DNA of 64,000 bases from Brevibacillus_F sp035644815 (GCA_035644815.1 DASQNU010000285.1:3521-67520), one strand, 5' to 3'. Shown: positions 34,662-43,135, counted from the first letter of the stretch. Numbers and translations: made by a program. Notes: a model not told the origin generated them from the letters alone.

Positions 34662-35627
34662 ATGACTCAGCGTGTGATTGTAGGCGTTGATGTGGGGGGC
34701 AGCAGCATCAAGATGGCTTTGCTTTCCACGGAAGGTGAAATTGTTCACAAATTAGAAGAACCGACACCAGCGGGTGACGATCAGGTAATAGCGAAAATCG
34801 ATCAAATGATAACATACATACTGGAAACGGCAAACGCTTCCAAAGAACAAGTAGCAGGAGTAGGCATCGGGGTGCCAGGGCCTGTGGAAGCTGGGACGGG
34901 CTTCGTGTTTCAGGCAGTCAACCTGAACTGGAAACAGGTCCCCCTCAAAGAAAAGCTGGAAAAAGTGACGGGGCTGCCTGTCTATGTAGACAATGATGCC
35001 AATGTGGCGGCGCTGGGCGAAATGTGGAAAGGCGCTGGACAAGGAGCCAAGGATATGGTCATGATCACCTTGGGCACTGGTGTCGGCGGCGGCGTGATTT
35101 TGAACGGAAAAGTGATCAACGGCACAAACGGCGTGGGCGGTGAGATCGGACACATTACCATGACCCCGAAAACAGGACCTGCCTGCAATTGCGGAAAAAG
35201 AGGGTGTCTGGAAACGTATGCATCTGCGACAGCGATCATCCGCGAAGGTACCGAGCTGGCCAAGGCCGGAAAAAGCTCACACTTAGCGGCAGTCCTTGCC
35301 CAAAAAGGCAACCTGCGTGCCAAGGATATTTTTGATGCCGCTCATGCTGGTGATCAAGAGGCGCTCAACATCATCGATGATGTTGCCCTCTATCTCGGGT
35401 TGGCGTTTTCCCATCTGGCGAACCTCCTCGATATTTCTAAAATCGTCGTCGGTGGCGGTGTCTCTGCGGCGGGTGATATCCTGTTCTCCCGGATTCGCAA
35501 GGAATTCACCCACTATATCGCCTTCCCGTTCCTCGCTGATTCCTGCGAGATCCTCCAAGCGACGCTGGGCAATGATGCGGGTGTAATCGGGGCTGGCTGG
35601 TTGGTCTATGATCAGATGAACGCATAA
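34662..35627 (+). CDS. glcK: Glucokinase (ROK family)
   Basis: 321 residues from ATG 34662, preceded by GGAGG. The ATP phosphate loop is GVDVGGSSIKMALL; the ROK signature LGTGVGGGVILNGKVINGTN and the zinc motif CNCGKRGCLETYAS are complete. The catalytic Asp lies in VYVDNDANVAALGE. It phosphorylates glucose to glucose 6-phosphate in the cytoplasm. Stand-alone gene with a strong terminator, divergent from dgkB. Confidence 0.9.
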   Translation: MTQRVIVGVDVGGSSIKMALLSTEGEIVHKLEEPTPAGDDQVIAKIDQMITYILETANASKEQVAGVGIGVPGPVEAGTGFVFQAVNLNWKQVPLKEKLEKVTGLPVYVDNDANVAALGEMWKGAGQGAKDMVMITLGTGVGGGVILNGKVINGTNGVGGEIGHITMTPKTGPACNCGKRGCLETYASATAIIREGTELAKAGKSSHLAAVLAQKGNLRAKDIFDAAHAGDQEALNIIDDVALYLGLAFSHLANLLDISKIVVGGGVSAAGDILFSRIRKEFTHYIAFPFLADSCEILQATLGNDAGVIGAGWLVYDQMNA

Positions 35628-35647
35628 AACGATTGAATTGAAAAATA

Positions 35648-35690
35648 GGAACGCTCCTTTCCTCTTATGGGACAGGAGCGTTTTTTCATC
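35648..35690. terminator. Terminator of glcK
   Basis: AACGCTCCT (35650-35658) pairs with AGGAGCGTT (35674-35682) followed by TTTTTT. It may also stop the convergent Rieske operon. Confidence 0.85.
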
Positions 35691-35699
35691 ATACAGCAA

Positions 35700-35726
35700 A
35701 GGCTCCGCCAAAGACTGGCGCAGCCG
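35700..35726. other. Inverted repeat after the Rieske gene
   Basis: GGCT-C-CGCC (35701-35709) and GGCG-C-AGCC (35717-35725) form a compact stem with no T run. It could be part of the transcript end of the P450/Rieske operon. Confidence 0.4.
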
Positions 35727-35737
35727 CGTTTTTCCCA

Positions 35738-36724
35738 TTAACTCCGCAGAATATTCAGACGCTGCTCATGCAGGTCGATCCGCGGTTCCAGTTTATTCTG
35801 CAAAAATTGATACCAGCGCTGGCGATAACGCACTTGTGGTCCGTCGGAGTCGACGTGAACCTCCAGCTGCATCATTTCCGGAATGGAGATCGGATTTTGA
35901 CTCTCTACGATCGGCTTGTCTTCATTGAAAATTTTCAGGTTATAACTCATGAAAAACTTGTTCATGCCGGGAATGTGGCGGGCAAAGTTGCGTCCGGTCA
36001 CACAGAACACTTTTGACTGATTCTCGTCAATCGGCGTAAAGCAGTAATAGTTGATGAAGGAGCGCTTGCCGCCCCAAGGTCTGCGCAAGATCATGTGCTG
36101 CGGAAAAATGAACTCGATATGGGCGCCGTCTACGTGGATGTCCCAGTTATTCCCCTCCACGGTGAAGGAAAACTGATCCAGCGTAGGCTTCATATAGCGA
36201 CCGATCGTTTTGCGATGCACAAAGTGAAGATGAGTCATGTCGAGAATGCTTTCCACCACCCGTGTCACATGCGCTTGCCAAGTGACCATCGTAGGGGTAA
36301 AGGTATATTGATCGTCATACAGATCCTTGAACAGCCCAAGCGGAGGCAGCTTATCCTCGCTTTCCACCTGCTGCGGGTAGAGCCAGATCAGAGAGGCTGC
36401 CTCCCTCACCGGATATGACCGAGCATGAGCCATGGACGGGACTGGTTTGTTGGGATGAGCCGGAATGCTCACACACGTACCGTCTCCTTCAAACCGCCAA
36501 CCGTGATAGGCGCATTGCAGTTGTCCGCCATTGCAGGAGCCGAGAGACAGATCGGCTCCCCGATGCGGGCAGTAGGCGTTCAAACACCGCACTACCCCCT
36601 TATCATCGCGAAACAACACATAATCCTTGCCGAGAAGTCTTACTTTGATCGGTTTATTCCCGAGTTCCTTCGACCAGGTCACCGCGTACCAGGCCACCGG
36701 GAAAATGTTTAGATCGATATTCAT
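35738..36724 (-). CDS. Rieske non-heme iron oxygenase of the RiPP cluster
   Basis: 328 residues. The N-terminal Rieske [2Fe-2S] site is CPHRGADLSLG (first Cys-x-His) and CAYHGWRF (second), about residues 48-71. The C-terminal mononuclear iron site is in SILDMTHLHFVHRKT (D-x2-H-x4-H type). The layout resembles PaO/VanA-like aromatic-ring or O-demethylating oxygenases that take electrons from a separate reductase; none is encoded here. Its start overlaps the P450 stop by 4 bp (ATGA), so it belongs to the YcaO-P450 operon. A tailoring hydroxylation or desaturation of the peptide is the likely role; the target is unknown. Confidence 0.85.
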   Translation of the reverse strand: MNIDLNIFPVAWYAVTWSKELGNKPIKVRLLGKDYVLFRDDKGVVRCLNAYCPHRGADLSLGSCNGGQLQCAYHGWRFEGDGTCVSIPAHPNKPVPSMAHARSYPVREAASLIWLYPQQVESEDKLPPLGLFKDLYDDQYTFTPTMVTWQAHVTRVVESILDMTHLHFVHRKTIGRYMKPTLDQFSFTVEGNNWDIHVDGAHIEFIFPQHMILRRPWGGKRSFINYYCFTPIDENQSKVFCVTGRNFARHIPGMNKFFMSYNLKIFNEDKPIVESQNPISIPEMMQLEVHVDSDGPQVRYRQRWYQFLQNKLEPRIDLHEQRLNILRS

Positions 36725-38085
36725 AATTCCACCCCCGAAAGGTCACTCGTATTTCGTTTTGCCACTGTCATCCAAATGCCTGTGCGCGGCTGCAGCGTAA
36801 TTTTGGCAATCGGCTCCACCGGACGATCCGGTACCAAGGTGAAGCGATAATCACGATACAAGGTCACGATGACGAGGAACGCCTCCAGCATGGCCAAGCC
36901 TCGCCCGATACAGATGCGCGGCCCGCCTCCAAAAGGAAAATAGGCGTAAGTCGGCAGCTGTCGGCCCAATCCGCCGCTCCAGCGTTCCGGCCGAAACGCA
37001 TCCGGGTTGTCGTAGTACGTTTTGCTCCGATGCATGACATACGTCGACATGAACACTTGCGTCCCTTTGGGGAATTGGTGCTCCCCCAGCTCAAACGGTT
37101 CAGCCGCCATGCGTACCACCGACCAAGATGGCGGATACAGTCGCAAGCTCTCTGCAAACACGCCGGACGTATAGTACATCCGCTCCATGTCGGCAGGCTC
37201 TGGATCACGACCGGCAAGTACCCGTTCCATCTCTGCCAGCAAAGCCTCTTCTGCTTCCGGATGCTTGGCCAGCAGGTAAAAGGTCCAAGCTAATGATGTC
37301 GCGGTAGATTCATAGCCGGCGATCAGGTGGGTGATGACCTCGTCCCGGATCTGCTGCGGTCCGATCGGATTGTCTTCTTCCTTCGCCTTGGCCAAGAGCA
37401 TGGACAGCAGATCTTCTCCTTCTTCCTGTCCCGCTTCCTCCTGCTTGGTCTGCATGATCGTGTAGACCATGTCGTCCAAGCGTTTGATATCCTGTTCAAA
37501 TGCTGCAACCCGCATGGGATTATCCATGCTTTTTTGCGGATTGGCGTTTACGTCATAAATATAGTCCATGATTCTTTGAAGCGAATCCGTTACAATTTCA
37601 AAGTCAAACGTCGTCTTGTATCCGAAAAAGGCTTGGAGCGCCACAGACAACGTAATTTTTTTCATTTCCTCAAACAGGTCGAGACTGGCTCCATCCTGCC
37701 ATTGCTGCGAGATCGCTCTCGTCTTATCCAGGATCATCGAGGTGTAGGCATTGATGCGCCGGGGGACAAAGGCAGGCTGGATCATTTTTCGCTCCCGCAT
37801 CCACCGCTCCCCTTCGCTGGTAATCAGCCCTAGCCCCAACAGCTGTCTCCATTCATTCATGCTCGGTTTGATAAACTTTTTGTAATCGTGAACCAATATT
37901 CTTTCAATGTACTCGGGGTGATTGATCAAATAAAACGGATAGGGACCAAAACGCAAATGCGCGATATCCCCTGCCTCTCTTGCCGCACGTTGAAACAAGG
38001 CGAGAGGGTCCTTCTGGAATTCCTTTACATGTCCTGTCAGCTCATCTGCACCGCTGACGATCGGCAATTTGTCGCATGAGATCAT
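36721..38085 (-). CDS. Cytochrome P450 of the RiPP cluster
   Basis: 454 residues from ATG 38085, seven bases after AAAGGGGTGG. The oxygen-binding I-helix is LIAGYESTATSLAW, ExxR is AESLRLYPPSW, and the heme loop is FPFGGGPRICIGRGLAM with the Cys ligand. The overall pattern is a soluble class I/CYP102-like haem domain without fused reductase. It lies 62 bp after the YcaO gene and is coupled to the Rieske gene, so it is likely to oxidise the modified peptide. It could also make an unrelated small molecule, but no other pathway genes are nearby. Confidence 0.88.
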   Translation of the reverse strand: MISCDKLPIVSGADELTGHVKEFQKDPLALFQRAAREAGDIAHLRFGPYPFYLINHPEYIERILVHDYKKFIKPSMNEWRQLLGLGLITSEGERWMRERKMIQPAFVPRRINAYTSMILDKTRAISQQWQDGASLDLFEEMKKITLSVALQAFFGYKTTFDFEIVTDSLQRIMDYIYDVNANPQKSMDNPMRVAAFEQDIKRLDDMVYTIMQTKQEEAGQEEGEDLLSMLLAKAKEEDNPIGPQQIRDEVITHLIAGYESTATSLAWTFYLLAKHPEAEEALLAEMERVLAGRDPEPADMERMYYTSGVFAESLRLYPPSWSVVRMAAEPFELGEHQFPKGTQVFMSTYVMHRSKTYYDNPDAFRPERWSGGLGRQLPTYAYFPFGGGPRICIGRGLAMLEAFLVIVTLYRDYRFTLVPDRPVEPIAKITLQPRTGIWMTVAKRNTSDLSGVEL

Positions 38086-38146
38086 GTGCCTTCCACCCCT
38101 TTCACAAAGAAAATAACGGATGAACATCGGGCATTACGCTGACTCT

Positions 38147-40399
38147 CTACGGGTATGGATGCGGATAAGGATTGGTCGGAGAAGTCGAGAAGCCGAGTGC
38201 TTTCGGTACTTCCGTGATCCGTTTTCCACCCAGCAGGCGATATTTGAAGCTTCCGGACAGATGCAGCATCCCGGGAACGATCACCCGCACTACATGAGCC
38301 CCAATCTTTTTCAAATCCGGCGTAGTCAGATCGACTACATAAACATCCAGATCTTTTTCCTTCAACAAACGAACGACTTCATTTAAGTCTTCCTCTACGG
38401 ATGTGCTCGCCAATGCTTGAGCTACACTCAGCGTGGAAGCAGCCGACACTGGGCGGAAGGGAAACAGCGTCTCTGCCTGCGGATGCACCAAATAACCGCC
38501 TTGTTTCTGCAGCTCCGGATACATCGAATAGAGAACGGCATGCTTCTGGAACGTATCCACATTTTCAAAAGCAGGTCCCGGCTCCCAATCTTTATAATAG
38601 GAAAGCAGCTGCGGGATGTAGGGGAAGCTCTGCGCACATTCCAGCAACGCCTTATCGATGGCGGCCAATGGATTGCGCCGACAGGATCCGCCTACATGGA
38701 TCAACGTGCGATCCTCGCCCGGCCGGTGAGCAAACGCCAAAATGGTCGGCACGGGAACGTCCAGCGTCATGTCATACAATGTAAACGTGATTCCGCTGTC
38801 CGTCGGAAATACGTGATCCCATCTGGAGTAGGACGCGATTAAGTCCGACGGGAGTTCGCGCGGCGGCAGCTTGTTCAGCCAAGAGATCGAGACAGCATCT
38901 CGCTCAATGACCTCATACAAGCCGCCCAGTATCGCCGCCTGCAAGGAGGGACCCGCGGCCAGCCCCGTAGAAATCGAGGGGACGATCCGTGTCTCACCTT
39001 TTACAGACTTATAGGGAAGATAGACGAGTGAGGCAGGTAGCCAGACAGGACGCTTGTCCGGATACGCGTAGCCTTGCACCCAGCGCAGCGGCGTCTGCTC
39101 GGTAAACCGTTGGTATGGAAAGCCGCTCTGGGCATACTGTTCCGCTGAAAATAGCGCAAAGCTCTCGGGGTGGACCGCCTCTTTCTGAAGCTCCGCCCAC
39201 GTGCTCAATACCAATCGATCCTCGTCATACATACTGGCGGCATATCGTTCGATCGATTCTCCTATAGCCGCATAGATGGCGTCCTGCTCCGCATAGCCCG
39301 CTCCGGAATGGCGCATGATCGGCATGGGGCTGTTGATCAGGGAGTTATCCGTCGTCGTGCTGCCATAGGAAAAAATGCGAGGTTCCTTTTCTCCCATCTG
39401 GACAGAGAAAATATCCCGCAGCAGTCCTACCCGAGGATTGACGGCTTGCATCAGATTATTTGGATATTCACGATGTTCCATCTCCGCTTTTTGTCGGGCA
39501 TAGCAGGCGGGACAGCGCGGTACTGGCAGCAGGTCATGCTCCTCTGCCACGACCTTTTCCTCGTTGCTTAACCAAACAACCTTGCCTTTCAACACCGATG
39601 AGGCGGATGTGTCTTGGGTGTAGCGAATGGTTTCGGTTACCACCCGATTCGCCCACTCGCCAAGCAGCTGCCAGGATACCAGACTCTCTGCCGGCAACTC
39701 CTGTGTCTCCTGGATGAACTGGGCATATTCATGCCGCAATTTGCCTTGGGGGTCATTCATACTGAGCCGAAGCTGGAAACAATCGTAGCAAGGCAGCATG
39801 TCGCCCGGCTCCCAGTAAGGGCCCACATAGCCTTCCCCTCTCTTCTCAAGACCGGCGAACAGGACAGGAAGCCCTTTTGCCACACACGCACGATTGATCT
39901 CATAAGGCAGCGGATCATGGACACGGTCAGATACTGCCACGACCAACCCCTGATGATCTGCCAATCTTCCCCGCCAATCATTTTCCAGATCATCTGCGTC
40001 GATCACCGTGACTGGCATCTGGAAGGATTGGAAAATCGCTTGGAAATGAAGGCTCAGTTTTTGGCGAGTGATCAACAGTGCCGACGTAACAGAAGAATCC
40101 GGCTCTTCCGTTTTCTCCTGAACAAATCCTTTTGCCCGAAACGAGTGGAGTATCTCCTGCAAGGTTGCCAGATTCATCTGGTTTGCAGCTTCCTGCGCAA
40201 TTTGCTCGATTGTACGTTGCCCGTCCAGCAACGGAAGCACATGTGTAACGAATCGGGAAAACAGCGGGCTTTTTACGCGGAATAAACCGTCTGGACAATC
40301 CACATACCCAAATTCTTCATTTACCGCCGTCATCTTGACCCCCGGTGGCAAGACAGGACGCACGGCGAGTGGATTTGCCTCGTTTTTCAGCTCGATCAT
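38147..40399 (-). CDS. Fused E1-like/YcaO azoline-forming cyclodehydratase (first copy)
   Basis: 750 residues after GGGAGG. About 1-330 is the TOMM cyclodehydratase C-like part with a leader-recognition wing (VLPPGVKMTAVNEEFGYVDC) and zinc cysteines in LPCYDCFQLR and VPRCPACYARQ. About 340-750 is the YcaO domain, with ATP/Mg residues in AIGESIERYAASMYDEDRLV and GGLYEVIERDAVSISWL, and the C-terminal proline motif NPYPHPYP (PxPxP) needed for azoline formation. It should cyclise Cys, Ser or Thr of the peptide encoded 137 bp upstream in the same operon. Confidence 0.9.
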   Translation of the reverse strand: MIELKNEANPLAVRPVLPPGVKMTAVNEEFGYVDCPDGLFRVKSPLFSRFVTHVLPLLDGQRTIEQIAQEAANQMNLATLQEILHSFRAKGFVQEKTEEPDSSVTSALLITRQKLSLHFQAIFQSFQMPVTVIDADDLENDWRGRLADHQGLVVAVSDRVHDPLPYEINRACVAKGLPVLFAGLEKRGEGYVGPYWEPGDMLPCYDCFQLRLSMNDPQGKLRHEYAQFIQETQELPAESLVSWQLLGEWANRVVTETIRYTQDTSASSVLKGKVVWLSNEEKVVAEEHDLLPVPRCPACYARQKAEMEHREYPNNLMQAVNPRVGLLRDIFSVQMGEKEPRIFSYGSTTTDNSLINSPMPIMRHSGAGYAEQDAIYAAIGESIERYAASMYDEDRLVLSTWAELQKEAVHPESFALFSAEQYAQSGFPYQRFTEQTPLRWVQGYAYPDKRPVWLPASLVYLPYKSVKGETRIVPSISTGLAAGPSLQAAILGGLYEVIERDAVSISWLNKLPPRELPSDLIASYSRWDHVFPTDSGITFTLYDMTLDVPVPTILAFAHRPGEDRTLIHVGGSCRRNPLAAIDKALLECAQSFPYIPQLLSYYKDWEPGPAFENVDTFQKHAVLYSMYPELQKQGGYLVHPQAETLFPFRPVSAASTLSVAQALASTSVEEDLNEVVRLLKEKDLDVYVVDLTTPDLKKIGAHVVRVIVPGMLHLSGSFKYRLLGGKRITEVPKALGFSTSPTNPYPHPYP

Positions 40400-40535
40400 G
40401 ACAAGACCTCCCTTCTGTTCATTACCTTGCTTACTGCTATGTATGAATCAAGTAGATGTCAGGAATATGGAGAGGTGGCCAAGGTGTCGAGATTCCTCCC
40501 ACCACCCTGGCCGGTTATGCAGATTCAGCGAAAAA

Positions 40536-41063
40536 CTACTCGGTATCTACGTCAATTTCGAGGGAGCTGCAAGATGTCGCGATGATGAAGTTTTCGTTCA
40601 CTTCTGGCGCTACTTGCACTTTTTCGTCCATGATATCCAGCTCGAGGGAGCTGCAAGAAGTTGCGATGATGAAGTTTTCGTTCACCTCTGGCGCTACTTG
40701 CACTTTCTCGTCCATGATATCCAGCTCGAGGGAGCTGCAAGAAGTTGCGATGATGAAGTTTTCGTTTACCTCTGGCGCTACTTGCACTTTCTCGTCCATG
40801 ATATCCAGCTCGAGGGAGCTGCAAGATGTCGCGATGATAAAGTTTTCGTTCACCTCTGGCGCTACTTGCACTTTCTCGTCCATGATATCCAGCTCGAGGG
40901 AGCTGCAAGATGTCGCGATGATGAAGTTTTCGTTCACCTCTGGCGCTACTTGCACTTTCTCGTCCATGATATCCAGCTCGAGGGAGCTGCAGGATGTTGC
41001 GATGATGAAGTTTTCATTTACTTCAGGTGCAACACTTGTTTTTTCATCCAGGATCAACAACAT
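40536..41063 (-). CDS. Candidate multi-core RiPP precursor: six tandem 28-residue units
   Basis: 175 residues from ATG 41063, eight bases after AAAGGAGAG. After the short start MLLIL the whole protein is six units of 28 residues. Each begins DEKVQVAPEVNENFII (DEKTSV in unit 1) and ends with ATSCSSLELDIM (unit 6 ends LEIDVDTE). Every unit has five consecutive heterocyclisable residues, TSCSS, behind an acidic region that could be a recognition sequence. No separate long leader is present, so each unit may carry its own. First gene of the operon with YcaO, P450 and Rieske genes. The precursor role is inferred; no known family is recognised. Confidence 0.75.
   Translation of the reverse strand: MLLILDEKTSVAPEVNENFIIATSCSSLELDIMDEKVQVAPEVNENFIIATSCSSLELDIMDEKVQVAPEVNENFIIATSCSSLELDIMDEKVQVAPEVNENFIIATSCSSLELDIMDEKVQVAPEVNENFIIATSCSSLELDIMDEKVQVAPEVNENFIIATSCSSLEIDVDTE
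40545..41048 (-). repeat. Six tandem 84-bp coding repeats in the precursor gene
   Basis: Units lie at 41048-40965, 40964-40881, 40880-40797, 40796-40713, 40712-40629 and 40628-40545. Units 2-5 encode identical residues and differ only at a few synonymous positions; unit 1 is the most diverged in DNA. Confidence 0.9.
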
Positions 41064-41172
41064 GAAAAACACTCTCCTTTAAATTTGTTTTTGAGGTGGT
41101 GCATTTCTGACATCTACCTATGAGGCACTGCATGATCATTCCGGGGCTATGCTCAACTCTACCTCCCTTCAA

Positions 41173-41266
41173 AAAATAAAAGAGGCTGCCCCAATCGATA
41201 ACAGTCCTGTTACCGATTGGTACAACCTCCACATTCATCATATCACCCTGTCTGGGATGAAATCAA
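41173..41266 (-). promoter_or_regulatory. Promoter and hairpin leader of the precursor operon
   Basis: Minus strand: -35 TTGATT (41266-41261), 18-bp spacer, -10 TATGAT (41242-41237). The expected RNA starts near 41230 and meets a 28-bp inverted repeat, CAATCG-TAACAG/CTGTTA-CGATTG (41193-41220), then eight bases later the T-rich run TCTTTTATTTTTT. This could be a leader attenuator or a pausing/stability hairpin. The precursor start is 130 bp below. Confidence 0.55.
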
Positions 41267-41313
41267 CAGATTTTTCCAAATTTTATAGAAAGTTGTAAAT
41301 CGATAATTAAAAG

Positions 41314-41350
41314 AAGGGGTCAACGTTTCTTTTCGGTACGTTGACCCCAT
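41314..41350 (-). terminator. Terminator of the ECF sigma operon
   Basis: GGGGTCAACGT (41316-41326) pairs perfectly with ACGTTGACCCC (41338-41348). The stop codon of the last gene lies inside the stem. On the minus strand it runs into CTTCTTTTAATT. Confidence 0.8.
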
Positions 41351-41646
41351 GTGTAATACTGTTTCCAGTCCATGAGAGCAGACAAGTCAAACACGTCGTG
41401 ATACACCTTTGCGAGTTCCGCGATTGTCTCTGCAGGGAGACCGCTTTCGGCCAGCGACTGTTCAAAAGCGTGCACAGCCCTTTTCTTCTGTTTGGCGGTC
41501 TTCCCCCAAATGGTGCCAAGCCGGACCATCAGGTAGGTCCCTCTAACCGTCAGATTGGCGATCCCCCAAAAGCCAGCATCACCAATGGAGTAGGTCTCCT
41601 TTTTCCCATTTTCCATTTCCTGCTGCTCAGCGCTCATGGCTCTCAT
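41320..41646 (-). CDS. Small helical protein of the ECF operon (second)
   Basis: 108 residues, not recognised; in-frame ATG codons at 41637 and further on could also be the start. The middle (GDAGFWGIANLTVRGTYLMV) is hydrophobic and may touch the membrane. The C-terminal half has AFEQSLAESGLPAETIAELA, which resembles LYKHLIEAGMPQDVAAKMAA of the preceding protein, so the two share a helical domain. The gene overlaps the preceding one by about 20 bp. Probably part of the response controlled by the ECF pair, for example self-protection, but this is a guess. Confidence 0.6.
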   Translation of the reverse strand: MRAMSAEQQEMENGKKETYSIGDAGFWGIANLTVRGTYLMVRLGTIWGKTAKQKKRAVHAFEQSLAESGLPAETIAELAKVYHDVFDLSALMDWKQYYTWGQRTEKKR

Positions 41647-41896
41647 CCAGACCCATTACTTTGCTTACTTCACGCAGTGAAACCATGTAATCGGCTGCCA
41701 TTTTTGCCGCCACATCCTGAGGCATTCCGGCCTCGATTAGATGCTTGTACAGACTGCCTACCGCCTTCCCCATGTTACTGGCCACTTCCTCCGAGTAAAA
41801 GGAATGCAGCAGGCTGCGAATCAGACCCGGAACCTTTTCCGTTGCCAAATCGAGCAGACTGGAAATTTCCTCGACATTTACTTGTTGTTTATCCAT
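41627..41896 (-). CDS. Small helical protein of the ECF operon (first)
   Basis: 89 residues after GGGGAG. All helical: ISSLLDLATEKVPGLIRSLL, SEEVASNMGKAVGSLYKHLI, then GMPQDVAAKMAADYMVSLRE. No Cys and no signal peptide. It lies 30 bp behind the anti-sigma gene and overlaps the next one, so all four genes form one operon. Not recognised by family; it shares a similar helical segment with the next protein. Confidence 0.62.
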   Translation of the reverse strand: MDKQQVNVEEISSLLDLATEKVPGLIRSLLHSFYSEEVASNMGKAVGSLYKHLIEAGMPQDVAAKMAADYMVSLREVSKVMGLDESHER

Positions 41897-41926
41897 GGAT
41901 GATCTCCCCTTCTTTTCTGCCTTTTC

Positions 41927-42355
41927 CTATCCGGCCAACCTGGTCAAACTTCTCACGATGCGGGCGAATACCCGTAGTTCTTCCATGGCTGGTTCGAAAG
42001 AATTGCGTATGTCGTCCCATTCGTCACGATACTTTTCCTGGATCAACGCGAGTACATCCGGAGATGGTTCGGTGCGTTGGAAATGAACATGCCCGATCAT
42101 TTCCTGTTCCTCTTGCTGATCAATTTTTTCCAAGATCGATTGGAAGAGCTGATTCGTATCCATCGCCATAACAGCAGGCTGCTCCTCTACCTCCGACTCG
42201 ATGGCTTCCTGCAGTGATAGAAGAAAACTCACTTCCTCCCTGCAAGCTGCACAGCCAGACAAATGCGCGTAAACGTTCACTCTCTCCGCAGCTTCCATGG
42301 TACCGTTGATCAGCCACGGCAAGGACATTTGGATCTCTTCACATCTTGTTTCCAT
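41927..42355 (-). CDS. Zinc-finger anti-sigma factor
   Basis: 142 residues. The N-terminal ZAS-type domain is seen in RVNVYAHLSGCAACREEVSF (H-x3-C-x2-C), with an upstream Cys in TRCEEIQMSLPWLING. There is no membrane segment: the C-terminal half is soluble (HVHFQRTEPSPDVLALIQEK). It is therefore a cytoplasmic anti-sigma, which may sense redox or a ligand directly. It starts one base after the sigma gene stop, so the pair is translationally coupled. Confidence 0.85.
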   Translation of the reverse strand: METRCEEIQMSLPWLINGTMEAAERVNVYAHLSGCAACREEVSFLLSLQEAIESEVEEQPAVMAMDTNQLFQSILEKIDQQEEQEMIGHVHFQRTEPSPDVLALIQEKYRDEWDDIRNSFEPAMEELRVFARIVRSLTRLAG

Positions 42356-42356
42356 G

Positions 42357-42980
42357 CTACTCAGCCCCCCAATCTGCCAATTCCTTTTTCAACAATTTTT
42401 TGATGTGAAACCATCTGCTTTTCACCGTACCTTCGGGAATGTCCATGATTTGTCCGATTTCCTTGTACGAGAAACCATATTCAAACACTAGTGACACCAG
42501 CTCTTGGGTATCCGTCGGCAGCTTTTCCAGGACACTGCGAATCGCCACGCTTGTTGACAGCTGTTCGGAAAAGTCCAGTTCTGCCGGCAGCTGAACTTGT
42601 TCGTCCGTGTCTTCTGAAGACGCCGCCAGCTGCTCGCTGCGTTTGTATTTTTCCCTTAGCATATCCATCATCTTGAACCGGGCGATCCCGAATACCCAGG
42701 CGCTCGGGGCTGCTTTTCCCGTATAGGAGGAGGCTCCTTTCCAGATGGCGACAAAGATTTCTTGCATCATGTCATACACCAGGTGCTCGTCATGAAAGCG
42801 TCTCTTCAAGTAGGCGGCAAGCGGACCCACAAAGTGGTGGTACAGCTTTTCAAATGCGTTCCGATCGCCATTTGCTATTTGCTGAATCAGGTATCGATAC
42901 TCCGTTTCCTTTTCCGCTCTGTTCGCTGTAATGCCGCACACCTCCTGTTCAACCAACGATAGGATGACTTTGCTCCTCAT
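42357..42980 (-). CDS. ECF sigma factor between the two RiPP arms
   Basis: 207 residues if started at ATG 42980, which has no binding site. AACAGGAGGTG stands further in, eight bases before an in-frame ATT codon, so translation may begin about 16 codons later. Region 2: EKLYHHFVGPLAAYLKRRFH, DMMQEIFVAIW, PSAWVFGIARFKMMDML. Region 4: LPTDTQELVSLVFEYGFSYK, then GQIMDIPEGTVKSRWFHIKK. It lies between the precursor operon and the SagB/YcaO operon, so it may coordinate one or both, but I could not find a shared ECF-type promoter. Confidence 0.88.
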   Translation of the reverse strand: MRSKVILSLVEQEVCGITANRAEKETEYRYLIQQIANGDRNAFEKLYHHFVGPLAAYLKRRFHDEHLVYDMMQEIFVAIWKGASSYTGKAAPSAWVFGIARFKMMDMLREKYKRSEQLAASSEDTDEQVQLPAELDFSEQLSTSVAIRSVLEKLPTDTQELVSLVFEYGFSYKEIGQIMDIPEGTVKSRWFHIKKLLKKELADWGAE

Positions 42981-43107
42981 CAGTGGAGTCGTGAAAACAC
43001 GGAAAAAGGTTCAACCATGCCCGCTAATTTTCCGCGTTCACAATTTTGACAAATTTGTTTAACATTACTTTTCTTTACCAATTTTCAAAATTTTTACAAG
43101 GAAATCA

Positions 43108-43135
43108 TTTACATTTTACCTCAATGCTATATAAT
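43108..43135 (+). promoter_or_regulatory. SigA-type promoter of the plus-strand RiPP operon
   Basis: -35 TTTACA (43108-43113) and -10 TATAAT (43130-43135), 16 bp apart, about 100 bp before the first gene. Confidence 0.6.

Noticed and set aside
40335..41123. Long plus-strand open frames with repeats opposite the precursor gene
   Set aside because: They are created by the 84-bp periodicity (a multiple of three keeps every frame open). Only the minus-strand frame has a good ribosome binding site and sits in the YcaO operon.
41044..41241. 65-codon minus-strand frame upstream of the precursor, with two Cys
   Set aside because: It starts at the -10 box, runs through the palindrome and the precursor's binding site, and overlaps its start; it is more likely the untranslated leader.
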